DNA from: JANXSS01 sp040385645
GTDB taxonomy: Bacteria > Pseudomonadota > Gammaproteobacteria > Burkholderiales > Burkholderiaceae_D
Reading direction: 5' to 3'
Assembly: GCA_040385645.1 (NCBI GenBank)
Contig: JAZKGZ010000013.1
Location: 62,001 to 126,000 of the forward strand
DNA: 64,000 bases
Shown: in pieces, positions 17,808 to 26,582 of the stretch
Position numbering within the stretch: the stretch's first letter is position 1
How the letters are laid out: each line of letters opens with the position of its first letter
The notes under the pieces: model-generated
What the model saw: the letters and a program-made list of their open reading frames with translations, nothing else
Databases searched by the model: none
What the model was told of the DNA's origin: nothing
Translations under genes and position numbers: made by a program

Positions 17808-18424
17808 AATTTTTATTCGACCTTTTTCCAGTCATCCTGTTTTTTATCGTTTTTAAATGGGGTGAAAACAATCTTTCCCAAGCACAGGCGCTGGTTGAGC
17901 AATATTTGTCCGGGCTGATGGGGTCAGGCACCGTCGCACCGGACCAGGCGCCGATTCTGATCGCGACCAGCGTCGCGATTCTGGCGACGATTGCACAGAT
18001 CGGCTATCTGCTGCTACGAAAGCGCAAGGTCGATGGCATGTTATGGGTATCCCTGGCAATTATCGTAATTTTCGGAGGCGCAACGATTTACTTTCATAGC
18101 GATACGTTCATCAAATGGAAGCCGACGGTGTTGTACTGGATTTTTGCTTTGGGGTTGGGGCTGAGTCCGTTAATTGCAAAAAAAAATCTGATCAAAGCGA
18201 TGATGGAAAAATCGATGTCGCTGCCCGATGTAATGTGGGCGCGACTGAACTTCAGCTGGGTCGGTTTCTTCGCATTGATGGGGGCATTGAATCTTTTCGT
18301 CGCCTTTAATTTTCCGACATCTACCTGGGTCAACTTTAAGTTGTTTGGCGTGACGGTGCTGATGATCGTTTTTGTGGTCGGGCAAATGATGATGTTGTCG
18401 AAATATCTGAAAGATGTGCCATGA
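17804..18424 (+). CDS. yciB: Inner-membrane septation protein YciB (IspZ)
   Basis: A 206-residue inner-membrane protein involved in cell-envelope synthesis and septation. It starts MKFLFDLFPVILFF, the family's typical opening, and has about five hydrophobic helices, including WARLNFSWVGFFALMG. The ATG is selected because it overlaps the msrB stop by four bases; the frame also runs upstream inside msrB. Ends overlapping bolA by ATGA. Confidence 0.92.
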   Translation: MKFLFDLFPVILFFIVFKWGENNLSQAQALVEQYLSGLMGSGTVAPDQAPILIATSVAILATIAQIGYLLLRKRKVDGMLWVSLAIIVIFGGATIYFHSDTFIKWKPTVLYWIFALGLGLSPLIAKKNLIKAMMEKSMSLPDVMWARLNFSWVGFFALMGALNLFVAFNFPTSTWVNFKLFGVTVLMIVFVVGQMMMLSKYLKDVP

Positions 18425-18774
18425 GTGATGCTGATGCTGGCCTTGCTGAAACACGAAAGCGACAGATCACTACCCGGCTGATGCAGAATTTCGCGCCGGT
18501 GCAATACCAGCTCGACGATGAGTCGCACTTACATGTCGGCCATGTTGGTGCCGCTTCGGGTGGCGGGCACTTTCGTGTGACGTTGGCATCGAGCCGATTC
18601 GAAGGATGCTCGCGGGTCGCACGACATCGCCTGGTGTATGATTGCCTGCAGGATTTGATGCGATCGGACATACATGCTTTGGCAATCGTCGCCCTGGCAC
18701 CTTCCGAAATCACAGCCGATAGCGGAGCTGCCGAACAAGCCATTGAGAATGCTGCCAAGGCACCAAAATATTGA
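18421..18774 (+). CDS. bolA: BolA family transcriptional/iron-sulfur regulator
   Basis: A 117-residue BolA-type protein. The core includes ESHLHVGH and GGHFRVTLASSRFEG, then RHRLVYDCLQDLM, the usual BolA helix. His residues in the loop can coordinate a [2Fe-2S] cluster with a monothiol glutaredoxin in characterised homologues. A 25-residue Ala-rich tail is added after the fold. Overlaps yciB by four bases and precedes the parvulin gene by about 150 bases. Confidence 0.9.
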   Translation: MSDADAGLAETRKRQITTRLMQNFAPVQYQLDDESHLHVGHVGAASGGGHFRVTLASSRFEGCSRVARHRLVYDCLQDLMRSDIHALAIVALAPSEITADSGAAEQAIENAAKAPKY

Positions 18775-18928
18775 TGCTTGACTCGTCTGGTGCATGTTTC
18801 TACACTCTTGCAATATCCCGTCTTGCCACGCTCTTTCAGCGATTCGTTACCAGCTTACGTTGATGCTTTATTCTACTAAGCTCTGCTAAGCCCACCTCGC
18901 TTACTAACCCTTCTCATAGGATTCGACA

Positions 18929-19729
18929 ATGACTTTGACTTTGACATCGACTTTGACATCATTACCCGCTCGTTTGCTAACTGTCGTGCTCGCCACTGCC
19001 GCCCTGCCCGCCATGGCTCAGAATCTTGCTACAGTCAATGGCAAACCGGTACCCTCCGCACGCGCCGACTTGATGATCAAGCAAATGGCAGCACAAGGCC
19101 AACAAGATTCCCCACAGTTGCGCGCAATGGTCAAGGAAGAACTGATCAATCGCGAAGTATTGCTGCAGGAAGCGGACAAGCAGAATCTTGCAACAAATGC
19201 CGAAGTAAAAAGTCAGATCGAAAATGCACGCCAGAACATCATCATCCGCGCGCTGGTTGTGGAATATCTGAAAAAGAATCCGGTATCGGATGCCGACATC
19301 AAGGCCGAGTACGATCGCTTCAAGGCGCAAGCCGGTGACAAAGAATACAAGGCGCGTCATATTTTGGTAGAGAAAGAAGATGACGCCAAAGCCATCGTCG
19401 CTAAACTCAAAGGCGGCGCAAAGTTCGAAGACCTAGCCAAGCAATCGAAAGACACCGGCTCGGCTGCCAACGGCGGTGACCTGGACTGGGCATCACCTGC
19501 GTCTTTTGTGAAAGAGTTTTCAACTGCCTTGACCGGCTTGACCAAAGGCCAGTTGACCGATGCACCGGTAAAAACCGAATTCGGTTATCACGTCATTCGC
19601 TTAGACGATGTGCGTGCAGCCAAAGTGCCGACGCTCGAAGAAGTCAAACCGCAAATCACCGAAGCCCTGCAGCAGAAAAAACTGCAGGCGTTCCGGCAAG
19701 AGCTGCGTAATAAAGCGAAAGTATCTTGA
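18929..19729 (+). CDS. Periplasmic parvulin-type peptidyl-prolyl isomerase
   Basis: A 266-residue folding factor with a signal peptide ending near ALPAMAQ (about residue 31). A SurA-like N-terminal helical chaperone segment spans about 35-130. The parvulin domain runs from ARHILVEKEDDAK through GGDLDWASPASFVKEF to EFGYHVIRLDDV. The start repeats the codon pairs for Thr-Leu (MTLTLTSTLTS). The bolA-ppi neighbourhood is usual in Burkholderiales. PpiC- and PrsA-like names are both used for this group. Confidence 0.9.
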   Translation: MTLTLTSTLTSLPARLLTVVLATAALPAMAQNLATVNGKPVPSARADLMIKQMAAQGQQDSPQLRAMVKEELINREVLLQEADKQNLATNAEVKSQIENARQNIIIRALVVEYLKKNPVSDADIKAEYDRFKAQAGDKEYKARHILVEKEDDAKAIVAKLKGGAKFEDLAKQSKDTGSAANGGDLDWASPASFVKEFSTALTGLTKGQLTDAPVKTEFGYHVIRLDDVRAAKVPTLEEVKPQITEALQQKKLQAFRQELRNKAKVS

Positions 19730-19768
19730 TAGCCAAAGTATTTTGAAGCGCGCCATCGGCGTGAAAAG

Positions 19769-20434
19769 CTAGGGGTACAGCCCCGGTAAGCTGGTCGTAT
19801 CCGCGAACCGGGCAGCAAAATCTTTCGCAGTCATCCCGTTGTCGTTTTTTAGAGATTGATCGGCACCCTCGGCGATCAACAGTTCCACCACACTGGTCTT
19901 GCCGCTACGGGCAGCCATCATCAATGGCGTGGTTTTGTTGGGCGCTTCTGCATCGATATACGCCGATTGTTCCAGCAGCATGCGCACAATTTCGACGCTT
20001 CCAGCTGCAGCAGCATAATGCAAGGCTGTCCAACCTGGCCGATTCGGCTGCGCTCCGCTCGTCAGCAATAAAGCCACCGCTTCCGGAGCGTTGTTATAAG
20101 CTGCAACCATCAATGCCGTATCACCGTTCGGCGCACGGGCATCGATCTTAATGTCGGTTGCATTCACCAATAACGACAAGGTCTTGAACGATTCGTAGCG
20201 CACGGCATACACCAGCGCCGGGTCGCCGCGGATGGGGTCGATGGAATTTACATCGAATCCACGGCTGAGCAACGATATGACGGTCGGTGCTAAATCGAGT
20301 TGCAATGCCTTGAAAAAATCATCATACGAACCGCCGATGGCTGGCCCAGGTTTGCAGATTACGCCAACCACCATCAGACTTGAGAAAAATGGGCGCATCA
20401 GCCTATGCCGAAGGCGTAGAGATCGGCTAAGCAT
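19769..20434 (-). CDS. Exported ankyrin-repeat protein
   Basis: A 221-residue protein with a signal peptide-like start (Arg-rich, then PFFSSLMVVGVI). It has four or five ankyrin repeats, seen in GDPALVYAVRYES, GDTALMVAAYNNAPEAVALLL, GWTALHYAAAAGSVEIVRMLL and TTPLMMAARSGKTSVVELLI. The ATG at 20434 overlaps the tatD stop by eight bases, so it is probably translated by coupling after tatD. A later ATG at 20398 would shorten the n-region. Periplasmic ankyrin proteins occur in this tatD position in related genomes; the role is not known. A host-directed role is possible but not needed. Confidence 0.85.
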   Translation of the reverse strand: MLSRSLRLRHRLMRPFFSSLMVVGVICKPGPAIGGSYDDFFKALQLDLAPTVISLLSRGFDVNSIDPIRGDPALVYAVRYESFKTLSLLVNATDIKIDARAPNGDTALMVAAYNNAPEAVALLLTSGAQPNRPGWTALHYAAAAGSVEIVRMLLEQSAYIDAEAPNKTTPLMMAARSGKTSVVELLIAEGADQSLKNDNGMTAKDFAARFADTTSLPGLYP

Positions 20435-21203
20435 GCCTGAACAACCGGAAAAAATTATCCGTAGTCGCTTGTGCAACCTCTTCTACCGCAATGCCGCGCA
20501 ATTGCGCGATGCTCTCCGCCACATGGCGCACCAGCCCCGGTTCGTTGGTACGGCCACGATGCGGCACCGGTGCCAGATAAGGTGCATCGGTCTCGATGAG
20601 CATGTGCGATAACGGCACGGCGCGTGCCACGGCTTGTAAGTCTTTGGCACTCTTAAATGTCACGATGCCTGAAAATGAAATATAGAAACCCATCCTCATG
20701 GCTGCCTCGGCGACTTCCAGCGATTCGGTAAAACAATGCATCACGCCGCCTGCGCCGCCAACATCGGTACCTGCGCCCTCTTCTTGCATGATGCGAATCG
20801 TATCCTCCGAAGCTGAACGGGTATGAATGATCAGCGGCTTGCCGCACGCGCGTGAAGCGCGGATGTGGGTGCGAAATCGCTCGCGTTGCCATGCCAGATC
20901 GCCGGTCAGGCGGAAATAATCCAAGCCTGTCTCGCCGATGGCGACGACCTTCGGATGGGCTGCGAGCGCTAGTAGTTGCTCGACACTCGGCTCGGGTGTG
21001 TCTTCATAGTCCGGATGCACACCGACCGATGCATAAATATTCGAATAACGTTCCGCAAGCGCCAACACTTGTGGAAAATCCGGCAGATTCACCGATACGC
21101 ATAGCGCATGTGTCACAGCATTTTCAGCCATCTTGCCGAAGATTTCGGGAAGGCGGCTTGCAAGATCTGGAAAATTTATGTGGCAGTGTGAATCAATTAG
21201 CAT
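20427..21203 (-). CDS. tatD: TatD-family metal-dependent deoxyribonuclease
   Basis: A 258-residue TIM-barrel hydrolase. Metal ligands are seen in MLIDSHCHINF (His6, His8), the IGETGLDYFRL Glu, IIHTRSA and METDAPYLAP-like ETDAPYLAPVPHRGRTNEP. The family's 3'-5' exonuclease or AP-endonuclease activity is known from homologues such as YcfH. It lies in the mltG-tmk-holB-pilZ-tatD run with only nine bases between it and pilZ. Confidence 0.93.
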   Translation of the reverse strand: MLIDSHCHINFPDLASRLPEIFGKMAENAVTHALCVSVNLPDFPQVLALAERYSNIYASVGVHPDYEDTPEPSVEQLLALAAHPKVVAIGETGLDYFRLTGDLAWQRERFRTHIRASRACGKPLIIHTRSASEDTIRIMQEEGAGTDVGGAGGVMHCFTESLEVAEAAMRMGFYISFSGIVTFKSAKDLQAVARAVPLSHMLIETDAPYLAPVPHRGRTNEPGLVRHVAESIAQLRGIAVEEVAQATTDNFFRLFRHA

Positions 21204-21212
21204 GACATCAGC

Positions 21213-21605
21213 TTACAAGGTATGTGTGGCACGCGCCGACCCCACAGCTGCGCCCAATAATTCCTCGATGCGGTGTTTGACGCGCAAGCCGCTTTCATCC
21301 GCCGAAAAATGTACCCCGATGCCCTGGGCTTTATTATTGTTGGCATGAGCTGGCGTGATCCAGGCAATCTTGCCGGCGATGGGATATTTGGTCGTGTCGT
21401 CCATCAAGGTCAAAATCAGATAGATCTCATCGCCGATCTTGTAGGGTTTGGCGGTCGGCACGAAAATCCCGCCATGATTCAAAAAAGGCATGTAGGCAGC
21501 GTACAAAGCAGCTTTTTCTTTGATCGGCAGAGATAATACCGACGGCCTGTTGACACGCGCACCGAGGGTGTTGTTGAGATCCGCATCGACTAAAGGCTCT
21601 GCCAT
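21213..21605 (-). CDS. pilZ: PilZ-domain type IV pilus protein
   Basis: A 130-residue PilZ protein needed for type IV pilus assembly. The core reads GGIFVPTAKPYKIGDEIYLILTL and GIGVHF. The N-terminal RxxxR motif needed for c-di-GMP binding is not evident, as in the original PilZ, so it probably acts through partners such as FimX and PilB. The position after holB is the canonical one. The pilus minor-pilin operon is about 17 kb away in the same window. Confidence 0.9.
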   Translation of the reverse strand: MAEPLVDADLNNTLGARVNRPSVLSLPIKEKAALYAAYMPFLNHGGIFVPTAKPYKIGDEIYLILTLMDDTTKYPIAGKIAWITPAHANNNKAQGIGVHFSADESGLRVKHRIEELLGAAVGSARATHTL

Positions 21606-21607
21606 GA

Positions 21608-22693
21608 CTATTCCTCAGGAAAAATATTAACGTAGTCTAGTAGCATATCCTCGATAAACAACTTCGGCGATAAAGGATGATCGGCAATGGCACGACGTTG
21701 AGAAACTGTTGCCGCTGCGGTAATCAGCACCGTGGCAGGTACCTTCGCTGCCAATGCTGTCAATTGCTCTCTGTAACGAGGGTAATAACGCGGGCGAAAA
21801 TTCATACGATCTGAGAGCTTGCACGCGGAAAGGTCGTATAACCACCGTTGTAGCCATGATACAAGCAAGGCGAGCGGCGTTTTCTGCATCTGCTCCGCGA
21901 CCGTTAGAGCGCTTTCCCGGCTCGGTCGACCCAACATTTGCAGGAAACCGTCGAGGGCGTCACGATTGCCGATTTGGTACTGCTCATATGCAGCAATCGG
22001 AGCCCCGCCCTGTTCGTCGAGCCAGATGTCCGGATCTTCGACCTTGCGCGCAGAGAGCCAGGCTAACGATTCTTCCCGTATCGGCACCGGCATGGCAATC
22101 TTGCGACACCTAGATAAGATCGTTGGCAGCAAGCGATCGATGCGATTTGCCACCAGCACGATCACCGTTTTCGGTGGTGGCTCTTCGAGCGTTTTGAGCA
22201 AGGCGTTTGCCGAAGCATGATTCAGCGTTTCGGCCGGGTACAACAGCACTACCCGTTTGCAGTTACGGTGTGTCGATACGTTCATGAAACTTGCGAGCGC
22301 ACGAATTTGCTCGATACGAATTTCTTTTGATGGTGTTTTGGATGTTTTAGTTGTCTTTTTTGCATCCACCTCACCACCATCACTTACCGAATCGTTAGTT
22401 GCATCTAAAAATTGCGTTTCTTCCTCATCTAGATTTTCTGGTCTTACCCTCCGAAAATCCGGGTGGCTATATTGTTCGAACCAGCCACAGGGGTCGCAGG
22501 TTGTACAGGGCACGCCTTGTTCTAAGGGGTTTTCGCAAAGTAGCGATTGCGCGAAAAATGTCGCGAAGTCGCGTTTGCCGATACCAGCCTGGCCATAAAG
22601 CAAAATTGCATGCGGCATACGTTGTCGCAATGCTTGCAAAGATAGCCAAATCGGTTGCTGCCAAGAATACAGTGATCTAACTGAAGTTATCAA
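21608..22693 (-). CDS. holB: DNA polymerase III delta' subunit
   Basis: A clamp-loader subunit of 361 residues. The P-loop region is GQAGIGK at 34-40. Zinc-module cysteines are Cys53, Cys63, Cys66 and Cys69. The sensor region reads ANALLKTLEEPP and ILSRCRKI. Between about 86 and 122 there is an extra acidic then Lys/Thr-rich stretch (ending KKTTKTSKTPSK), absent from E. coli HolB as I recall it. Two bases separate it from pilZ. Confidence 0.93.
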   Translation of the reverse strand: MITSVRSLYSWQQPIWLSLQALRQRMPHAILLYGQAGIGKRDFATFFAQSLLCENPLEQGVPCTTCDPCGWFEQYSHPDFRRVRPENLDEEETQFLDATNDSVSDGGEVDAKKTTKTSKTPSKEIRIEQIRALASFMNVSTHRNCKRVVLLYPAETLNHASANALLKTLEEPPPKTVIVLVANRIDRLLPTILSRCRKIAMPVPIREESLAWLSARKVEDPDIWLDEQGGAPIAAYEQYQIGNRDALDGFLQMLGRPSRESALTVAEQMQKTPLALLVSWLQRWLYDLSACKLSDRMNFRPRYYPRYREQLTALAAKVPATVLITAAATVSQRRAIADHPLSPKLFIEDMLLDYVNIFPEE

Positions 22694-22754
22694 AATTATC
22701 TTAACAAATCACTTTAAATGTAAATTCTTCGGTAAATTATTTTATCAATAAAAA

Positions 22755-23363
22755 TCAAATACTTAACAATATTTTCTCAACCTCTTTATTAACTTCATCG
22801 ACTGTCTTAGACGCATCGATCCGACGAAATCGCTGAGGTTCGCGATCGGCTCTCCGTAAATACTCGTTTCGGGTTCGAGTAAAGAATTCAGTTTGTTCTT
22901 GCTCAAATTTGTCCAGAGCTCGGGAAGCATTCAAACGCGAACGAGCCACTTCTGGCAGTACATCGAATAGTAAAGTCAAATCGGGCTGCAAATACGGGTG
23001 CACCCACCGCTCGAGTTGTTCGATCTTTTCCCTGGCCAGACCTCGCCCGCCGCCTTGGTAGGCAAAGCTGGCGTCGGTAAAACGATCCGAAATCACCCAA
23101 GCGCCGCGAGCCAGCGCAGGCTCGATCACTTGCTCAAGATGCTCGCGCCGCGCTGCGAACATGAGCAATGTTTCGGTTTCGAGATGCATGGGCTGGTGCA
23201 ACAGCAATTCTCTGAGTGATTCGCCCAGCGCCGTACCCCCCGGCTCCCGGGTAGTGATTACCTCGTGGCCAAGATTCGTTAAATAATCGGCAACGAAAGC
23301 GATGTGCGTCGACTTGCCAGCGCCGTCGATGCCTTCAAAACTAATGAATTTTCCGGTGTGCAT
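22755..23363 (-). CDS. tmk: Thymidylate kinase
   Basis: Phosphorylates dTMP to dTDP. The P-loop is FEGIDGAGKST at 9-19, the dTMP-binding segment is TTREPGGT, and the LID-adjacent region is DRFTDASFAYQGGGRG. Full length at 202 residues. Eighteen bases after mltG and 61 before holB, in the standard order. Confidence 0.95.
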   Translation of the reverse strand: MHTGKFISFEGIDGAGKSTHIAFVADYLTNLGHEVITTREPGGTALGESLRELLLHQPMHLETETLLMFAARREHLEQVIEPALARGAWVISDRFTDASFAYQGGGRGLAREKIEQLERWVHPYLQPDLTLLFDVLPEVARSRLNASRALDKFEQEQTEFFTRTRNEYLRRADREPQRFRRIDASKTVDEVNKEVEKILLSI

Positions 23364-23381
23364 TTTGTAGTGGATGCTGGC

Positions 23382-24365
23382 CTATCGTTGAAACTTGCTG
23401 ACTGCACGATTGTGGTCGCTTAAATTGTCGGAAAACTGGCTCGTGCCATCACCGCGCGAAACGAAATAAAGCGCTTCGGTTTTTTGCGGATCGAGCGCCG
23501 CCCTCAGCGATCGTTCACCAGGTAAAGAGATGGGCGTCGGCGGCAAACCGGTACGTGTATAAGTGTTATACGGCGTATCGGTGGTGAGGTCTTTCTTTCG
23601 AATGTTGCCTTTGAATTGCTCACCCATGCCGTAAATGACGGTCGGATCGGTTTGCAGCAGCATACCGCGCCGTAACCGATTGACGAATACACCGGCAATC
23701 TGCCGTCTCTCGGATTCTTGCCCAGTTTCTTTTTCTACAATAGAAGCCATGACCAGCGCTTCGTAGGCGTTTCGATAAGGCAGGTCCGGCGCACGTTGTT
23801 GCCAGTGTTGTATCAGCTTTTTCTGCATCATCGCATACGCTTGTCGGTATACGTGCAAGTCACTGGCGTTTGTCGCGAACCGATATGTATCCGGGAAAAA
23901 TAATCCTTCGCCAGCTTTGAGTTCAGGTGCAATTTTCGCTAGCAACTCAGACTCGGACAGTTGTAACGTTTCATGTTTCAAGCCAGGGTGCGCTGCGACG
24001 GCTCGGCGCATATCGGCGAAGGTCCAACCTTCTATGACGATCAGCGCTTCTTGCGCAAATTCGCCGCGTACCAATTGATCGAGAAGCTGAACCGGCGTTG
24101 TACCGGGCTTCAAGCGGTATTGTCCAGCTTTCATGCGAGAACTTTGACCGCTAAACCGCGCCAGCGCCTCCAGCAATATTGGCTGAACCGGCACGCCGGC
24201 CGAAACAAGCTGGGCAATACTACTGCGCACGCTGCTACCCGGCACGACGCTGAAATCGATCGGCGCACTCGTAGCTGAAATAATTGGTTGGCCGCGCCAT
24301 ACTAGAGCCGCTGCAATCGTTAGCAGTAGGCAAACGAGTATCAGTAAAAAGAATTTTTTAATCAA
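23382..24365 (-). CDS. mltG: Endolytic murein transglycosylase MltG
   Basis: Cleaves nascent glycan strands in the periplasm to end elongation. One N-terminal membrane helix (about 5-22) is followed by a LysM-like segment and the YceG domain. The catalytic Glu211 is in ASIVEKET, followed by FVNRLRRGMLLQTDPTVIYG and the NTYTRTGLPPTPI segment. 327 residues, full length. Probably the first gene of the tmk-holB-pilZ-tatD run. Confidence 0.94.
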   Translation of the reverse strand: MIKKFFLLILVCLLLTIAAALVWRGQPIISATSAPIDFSVVPGSSVRSSIAQLVSAGVPVQPILLEALARFSGQSSRMKAGQYRLKPGTTPVQLLDQLVRGEFAQEALIVIEGWTFADMRRAVAAHPGLKHETLQLSESELLAKIAPELKAGEGLFFPDTYRFATNASDLHVYRQAYAMMQKKLIQHWQQRAPDLPYRNAYEALVMASIVEKETGQESERRQIAGVFVNRLRRGMLLQTDPTVIYGMGEQFKGNIRKKDLTTDTPYNTYTRTGLPPTPISLPGERSLRAALDPQKTEALYFVSRGDGTSQFSDNLSDHNRAVSKFQR

Positions 24366-24565
24366 AAGTTGATCCAGAAAAACGGCGAGATACGATCACA
24401 AACATTCTTGCTGCTTTGTTCTACATTTTTATTCAGTCGTTGCGTTCAGTCGTTTCGTTTCGAAATTCAGGTTAACTGCAGCATTCGAAACTATCCTTTG
24501 ATGCCGAGCAGAGGGCATCACTATAATGGATCATCCAACCACCCGCTTTTTTCAACACGGATTCT

Positions 24566-25630
24566 ATGCAAAGCTGGCAAATATTTCTTGAGCAACAAGG
24601 TGCTGTCGGATTCGACGCGTCCACCGGTACCGTCGGCGGGTTTTCCGGCTCCGAATCGACAATGGCTTCGCCATCGACGGATTTTATGGTGCCACTGTGC
24701 GATACCAGCCTGATCGTGGCTTCCGGCATCGATGCAGCGAGCTTTTTGCACAATCAGCTGACAAACGATGTCGAGCATATCGGCCAAGATCAAGCCAGGC
24801 TCGCCGGGTATTGCACCCCCAAAGGCCGTTTGTTGGCAACGCTGTTGGTCTGGCGCTCTGGAGACCAGATATTTTTGCATTTGCCGCGGGCGTTGCAGCC
24901 CGGTATTCGCAAGCGGTTGCAAATGTTTATCCTTCGCGCCAAGGTGGTGCTTGCCGACGCCGATGCTCAATCAACGCAACTGGGCCTGGCCGGGCCGGCA
25001 GTCGCCGCCGCGTTGAGACAGTGGTTTTCCGCCGTGCCAACCTTACCTTACACATTGGTACACAACGATGCAGGCACCTTAATCAGGCTTGCCGATACCG
25101 ACGACGGCATGGCGCGCTATTTATGGATCAGCGACGTCGCTACCTTGACGAAGGCCTGGCCACATCTGGCGCTTACCCTGCACCCGTCCGGCACCGATGC
25201 CTGGCGACTCGGTCGAATCCGCGCAGGTATTGCTCTGATTACCCCGGCAACACAGGAAAAATTCGTGCCGCAAATGGTGAATTTCGAATTGGTCGGTGGC
25301 GTCAGTTTTAAGAAAGGCTGCTACCCTGGCCAGGAAATCGTCGCCCGCAGCCACTACCTCGGGAAACCGAAGCGGCGCATGGTGCAGGCTACTGTCGATG
25401 CGGTCGATGTCGCTGCCGGTACCGAAGTGTTTGCCAGCGACGATCCGGAGCAAGCCTGCGGCATGATCGTCGAAGCCGCAACCACCGATATGAACTCCAG
25501 CCTATGCCTGGTGGAGATCAAACTAACAGCGCTTGAGACGAGCGTACACCTGGGTCACGTTCACGGTCCTCGACTGGCTTTCGCCCCTGCTTCCATTCCC
25601 GTGACGACCGATGACGATCTCACCGCGTGA
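24566..25630 (+). CDS. ygfZ: Folate-dependent Fe-S cluster protein YgfZ
   Basis: A GcvT-fold, tetrahydrofolate-binding protein that supports iron-sulfur enzyme maturation. The signature KKGCYPGQEIVARSHYLGK includes the conserved Cys252. Upstream, FLHNQLTNDVEH and the GYCTPKGRLLAT segment match the family. 354 residues. Divergent from mltG; its last 20 bases overlap the DUF4936 gene in another frame. Confidence 0.92.
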   Translation: MQSWQIFLEQQGAVGFDASTGTVGGFSGSESTMASPSTDFMVPLCDTSLIVASGIDAASFLHNQLTNDVEHIGQDQARLAGYCTPKGRLLATLLVWRSGDQIFLHLPRALQPGIRKRLQMFILRAKVVLADADAQSTQLGLAGPAVAAALRQWFSAVPTLPYTLVHNDAGTLIRLADTDDGMARYLWISDVATLTKAWPHLALTLHPSGTDAWRLGRIRAGIALITPATQEKFVPQMVNFELVGGVSFKKGCYPGQEIVARSHYLGKPKRRMVQATVDAVDVAAGTEVFASDDPEQACGMIVEAATTDMNSSLCLVEIKLTALETSVHLGHVHGPRLAFAPASIPVTTDDDLTA

Positions 25631-25976
25631 TTGCGTCGATGCGGCGGCAAGGTCAAATGCGGAGGAGGATGCCAGCTCCTATCTTCGACTGCATCTCTAT
25701 ATATATTACCGTGCACTTCCTGAAAACACGGCAGCAGTGATTGCCTGCGTCTCACGTCTGCAGCATGCGCTTCGCGGCCGGCAGGCAGTACGCTGCGGCC
25801 TGTTGCGGCGCCCGGACGAGAGCAGCGGTCAAATCACCTGGATGGAAAACTATCTCGATATCTTTCCGGGTTTTGTCGATACGTTGAACGCCGCCGTTGC
25901 CGAAGCCGGCTTGTCAGCACTGATCGAAGGCGTGCGCCACACCGAATATTTTCAGGAATGCCTGCCTTGCACCTGA
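25611..25976 (+). CDS. DUF4936 family protein
   Basis: A 121-residue protein resembling the DUF4936 family as I recall it: LHLYIYYRALPEN near the start, a GLLRRPDESSGQITWMENY middle, and a final GVRHTEYFQEC. Function unknown. The start overlaps the end of ygfZ by 20 bases, so translation is probably coupled. The end overlaps the convergent thioesterase gene by 25 bases. A role linked to YgfZ is suggested only by position. Confidence 0.78.
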   Translation: MTISPRDCVDAAARSNAEEDASSYLRLHLYIYYRALPENTAAVIACVSRLQHALRGRQAVRCGLLRRPDESSGQITWMENYLDIFPGFVDTLNAAVAEAGLSALIEGVRHTEYFQECLPCT

Positions 25977-26422
25977 TCATGGGCAGGCGGCAGGCGCCTT
26001 AAATATTTAAACGTTCCGATCGCTCTGGCCGTCATTACTTCGCCGTTCCATAGCTCGCCTTCACAAAACACCAGTGTTGTCGAGCGGTGAATTGCCCGTC
26101 CTTTGGCGAGGATACGGTCGCCCGTCTTTCCCGCAGGCTGCAGGAAACTGACGCTCATATCCACCGTCACACCCGAGCGGACTTCGGCGTCAAGCGAGCG
26201 CCCGGCAATCGACATGGCCACATCGAGCAGCGTCATGATGATGCCGCCATGCGCAGCATGCCAGCTATTGAGATGACGTTTGTCGAGTTGCAGTGCGACT
26301 TCGGCAGCGCCGTTGCCCATACCGAGCAGTTCCGCCCCCAAATCGTGCAAGAACGGCATATCGACAGGAAAGTAGCATGGGTACTCTGCAGCTGCTCTGC
26401 CATCAATTGCCGGATCGTGCAT
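25952..26422 (-). CDS. PaaI-family hotdog thioesterase
   Basis: A 156-residue hotdog-fold protein that probably hydrolyses an acyl-CoA. The HGGIIMTLLDVAMS segment is the family's catalytic helix. VTVDMSVSFLQPA and the final ARAIGTFKYLRR complete the fold. The ATG at 26422 has AAAGGAAA four bases upstream; the ATG five codons earlier is itself part of that ribosome site. Substrate not predictable. Confidence 0.87.
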   Translation of the reverse strand: MHDPAIDGRAAAEYPCYFPVDMPFLHDLGAELLGMGNGAAEVALQLDKRHLNSWHAAHGGIIMTLLDVAMSIAGRSLDAEVRSGVTVDMSVSFLQPAGKTGDRILAKGRAIHRSTTLVFCEGELWNGEVMTARAIGTFKYLRRLPPAHDQVQGRHS

Positions 26423-26582
26423 CACATTTCCTTTCACAATTTTTCTTTATTTGAGAAACCGTTGTTTTATGCATGCACATTTAGGTGTCGTTCGAGTAAT
26501 ATTAGTGTTGCACAAATGAATCGCGCGCGCCCTTGCTTTATATGGGAACGATGAATTTTGTCAACAATAAAAAGGAGACTGC

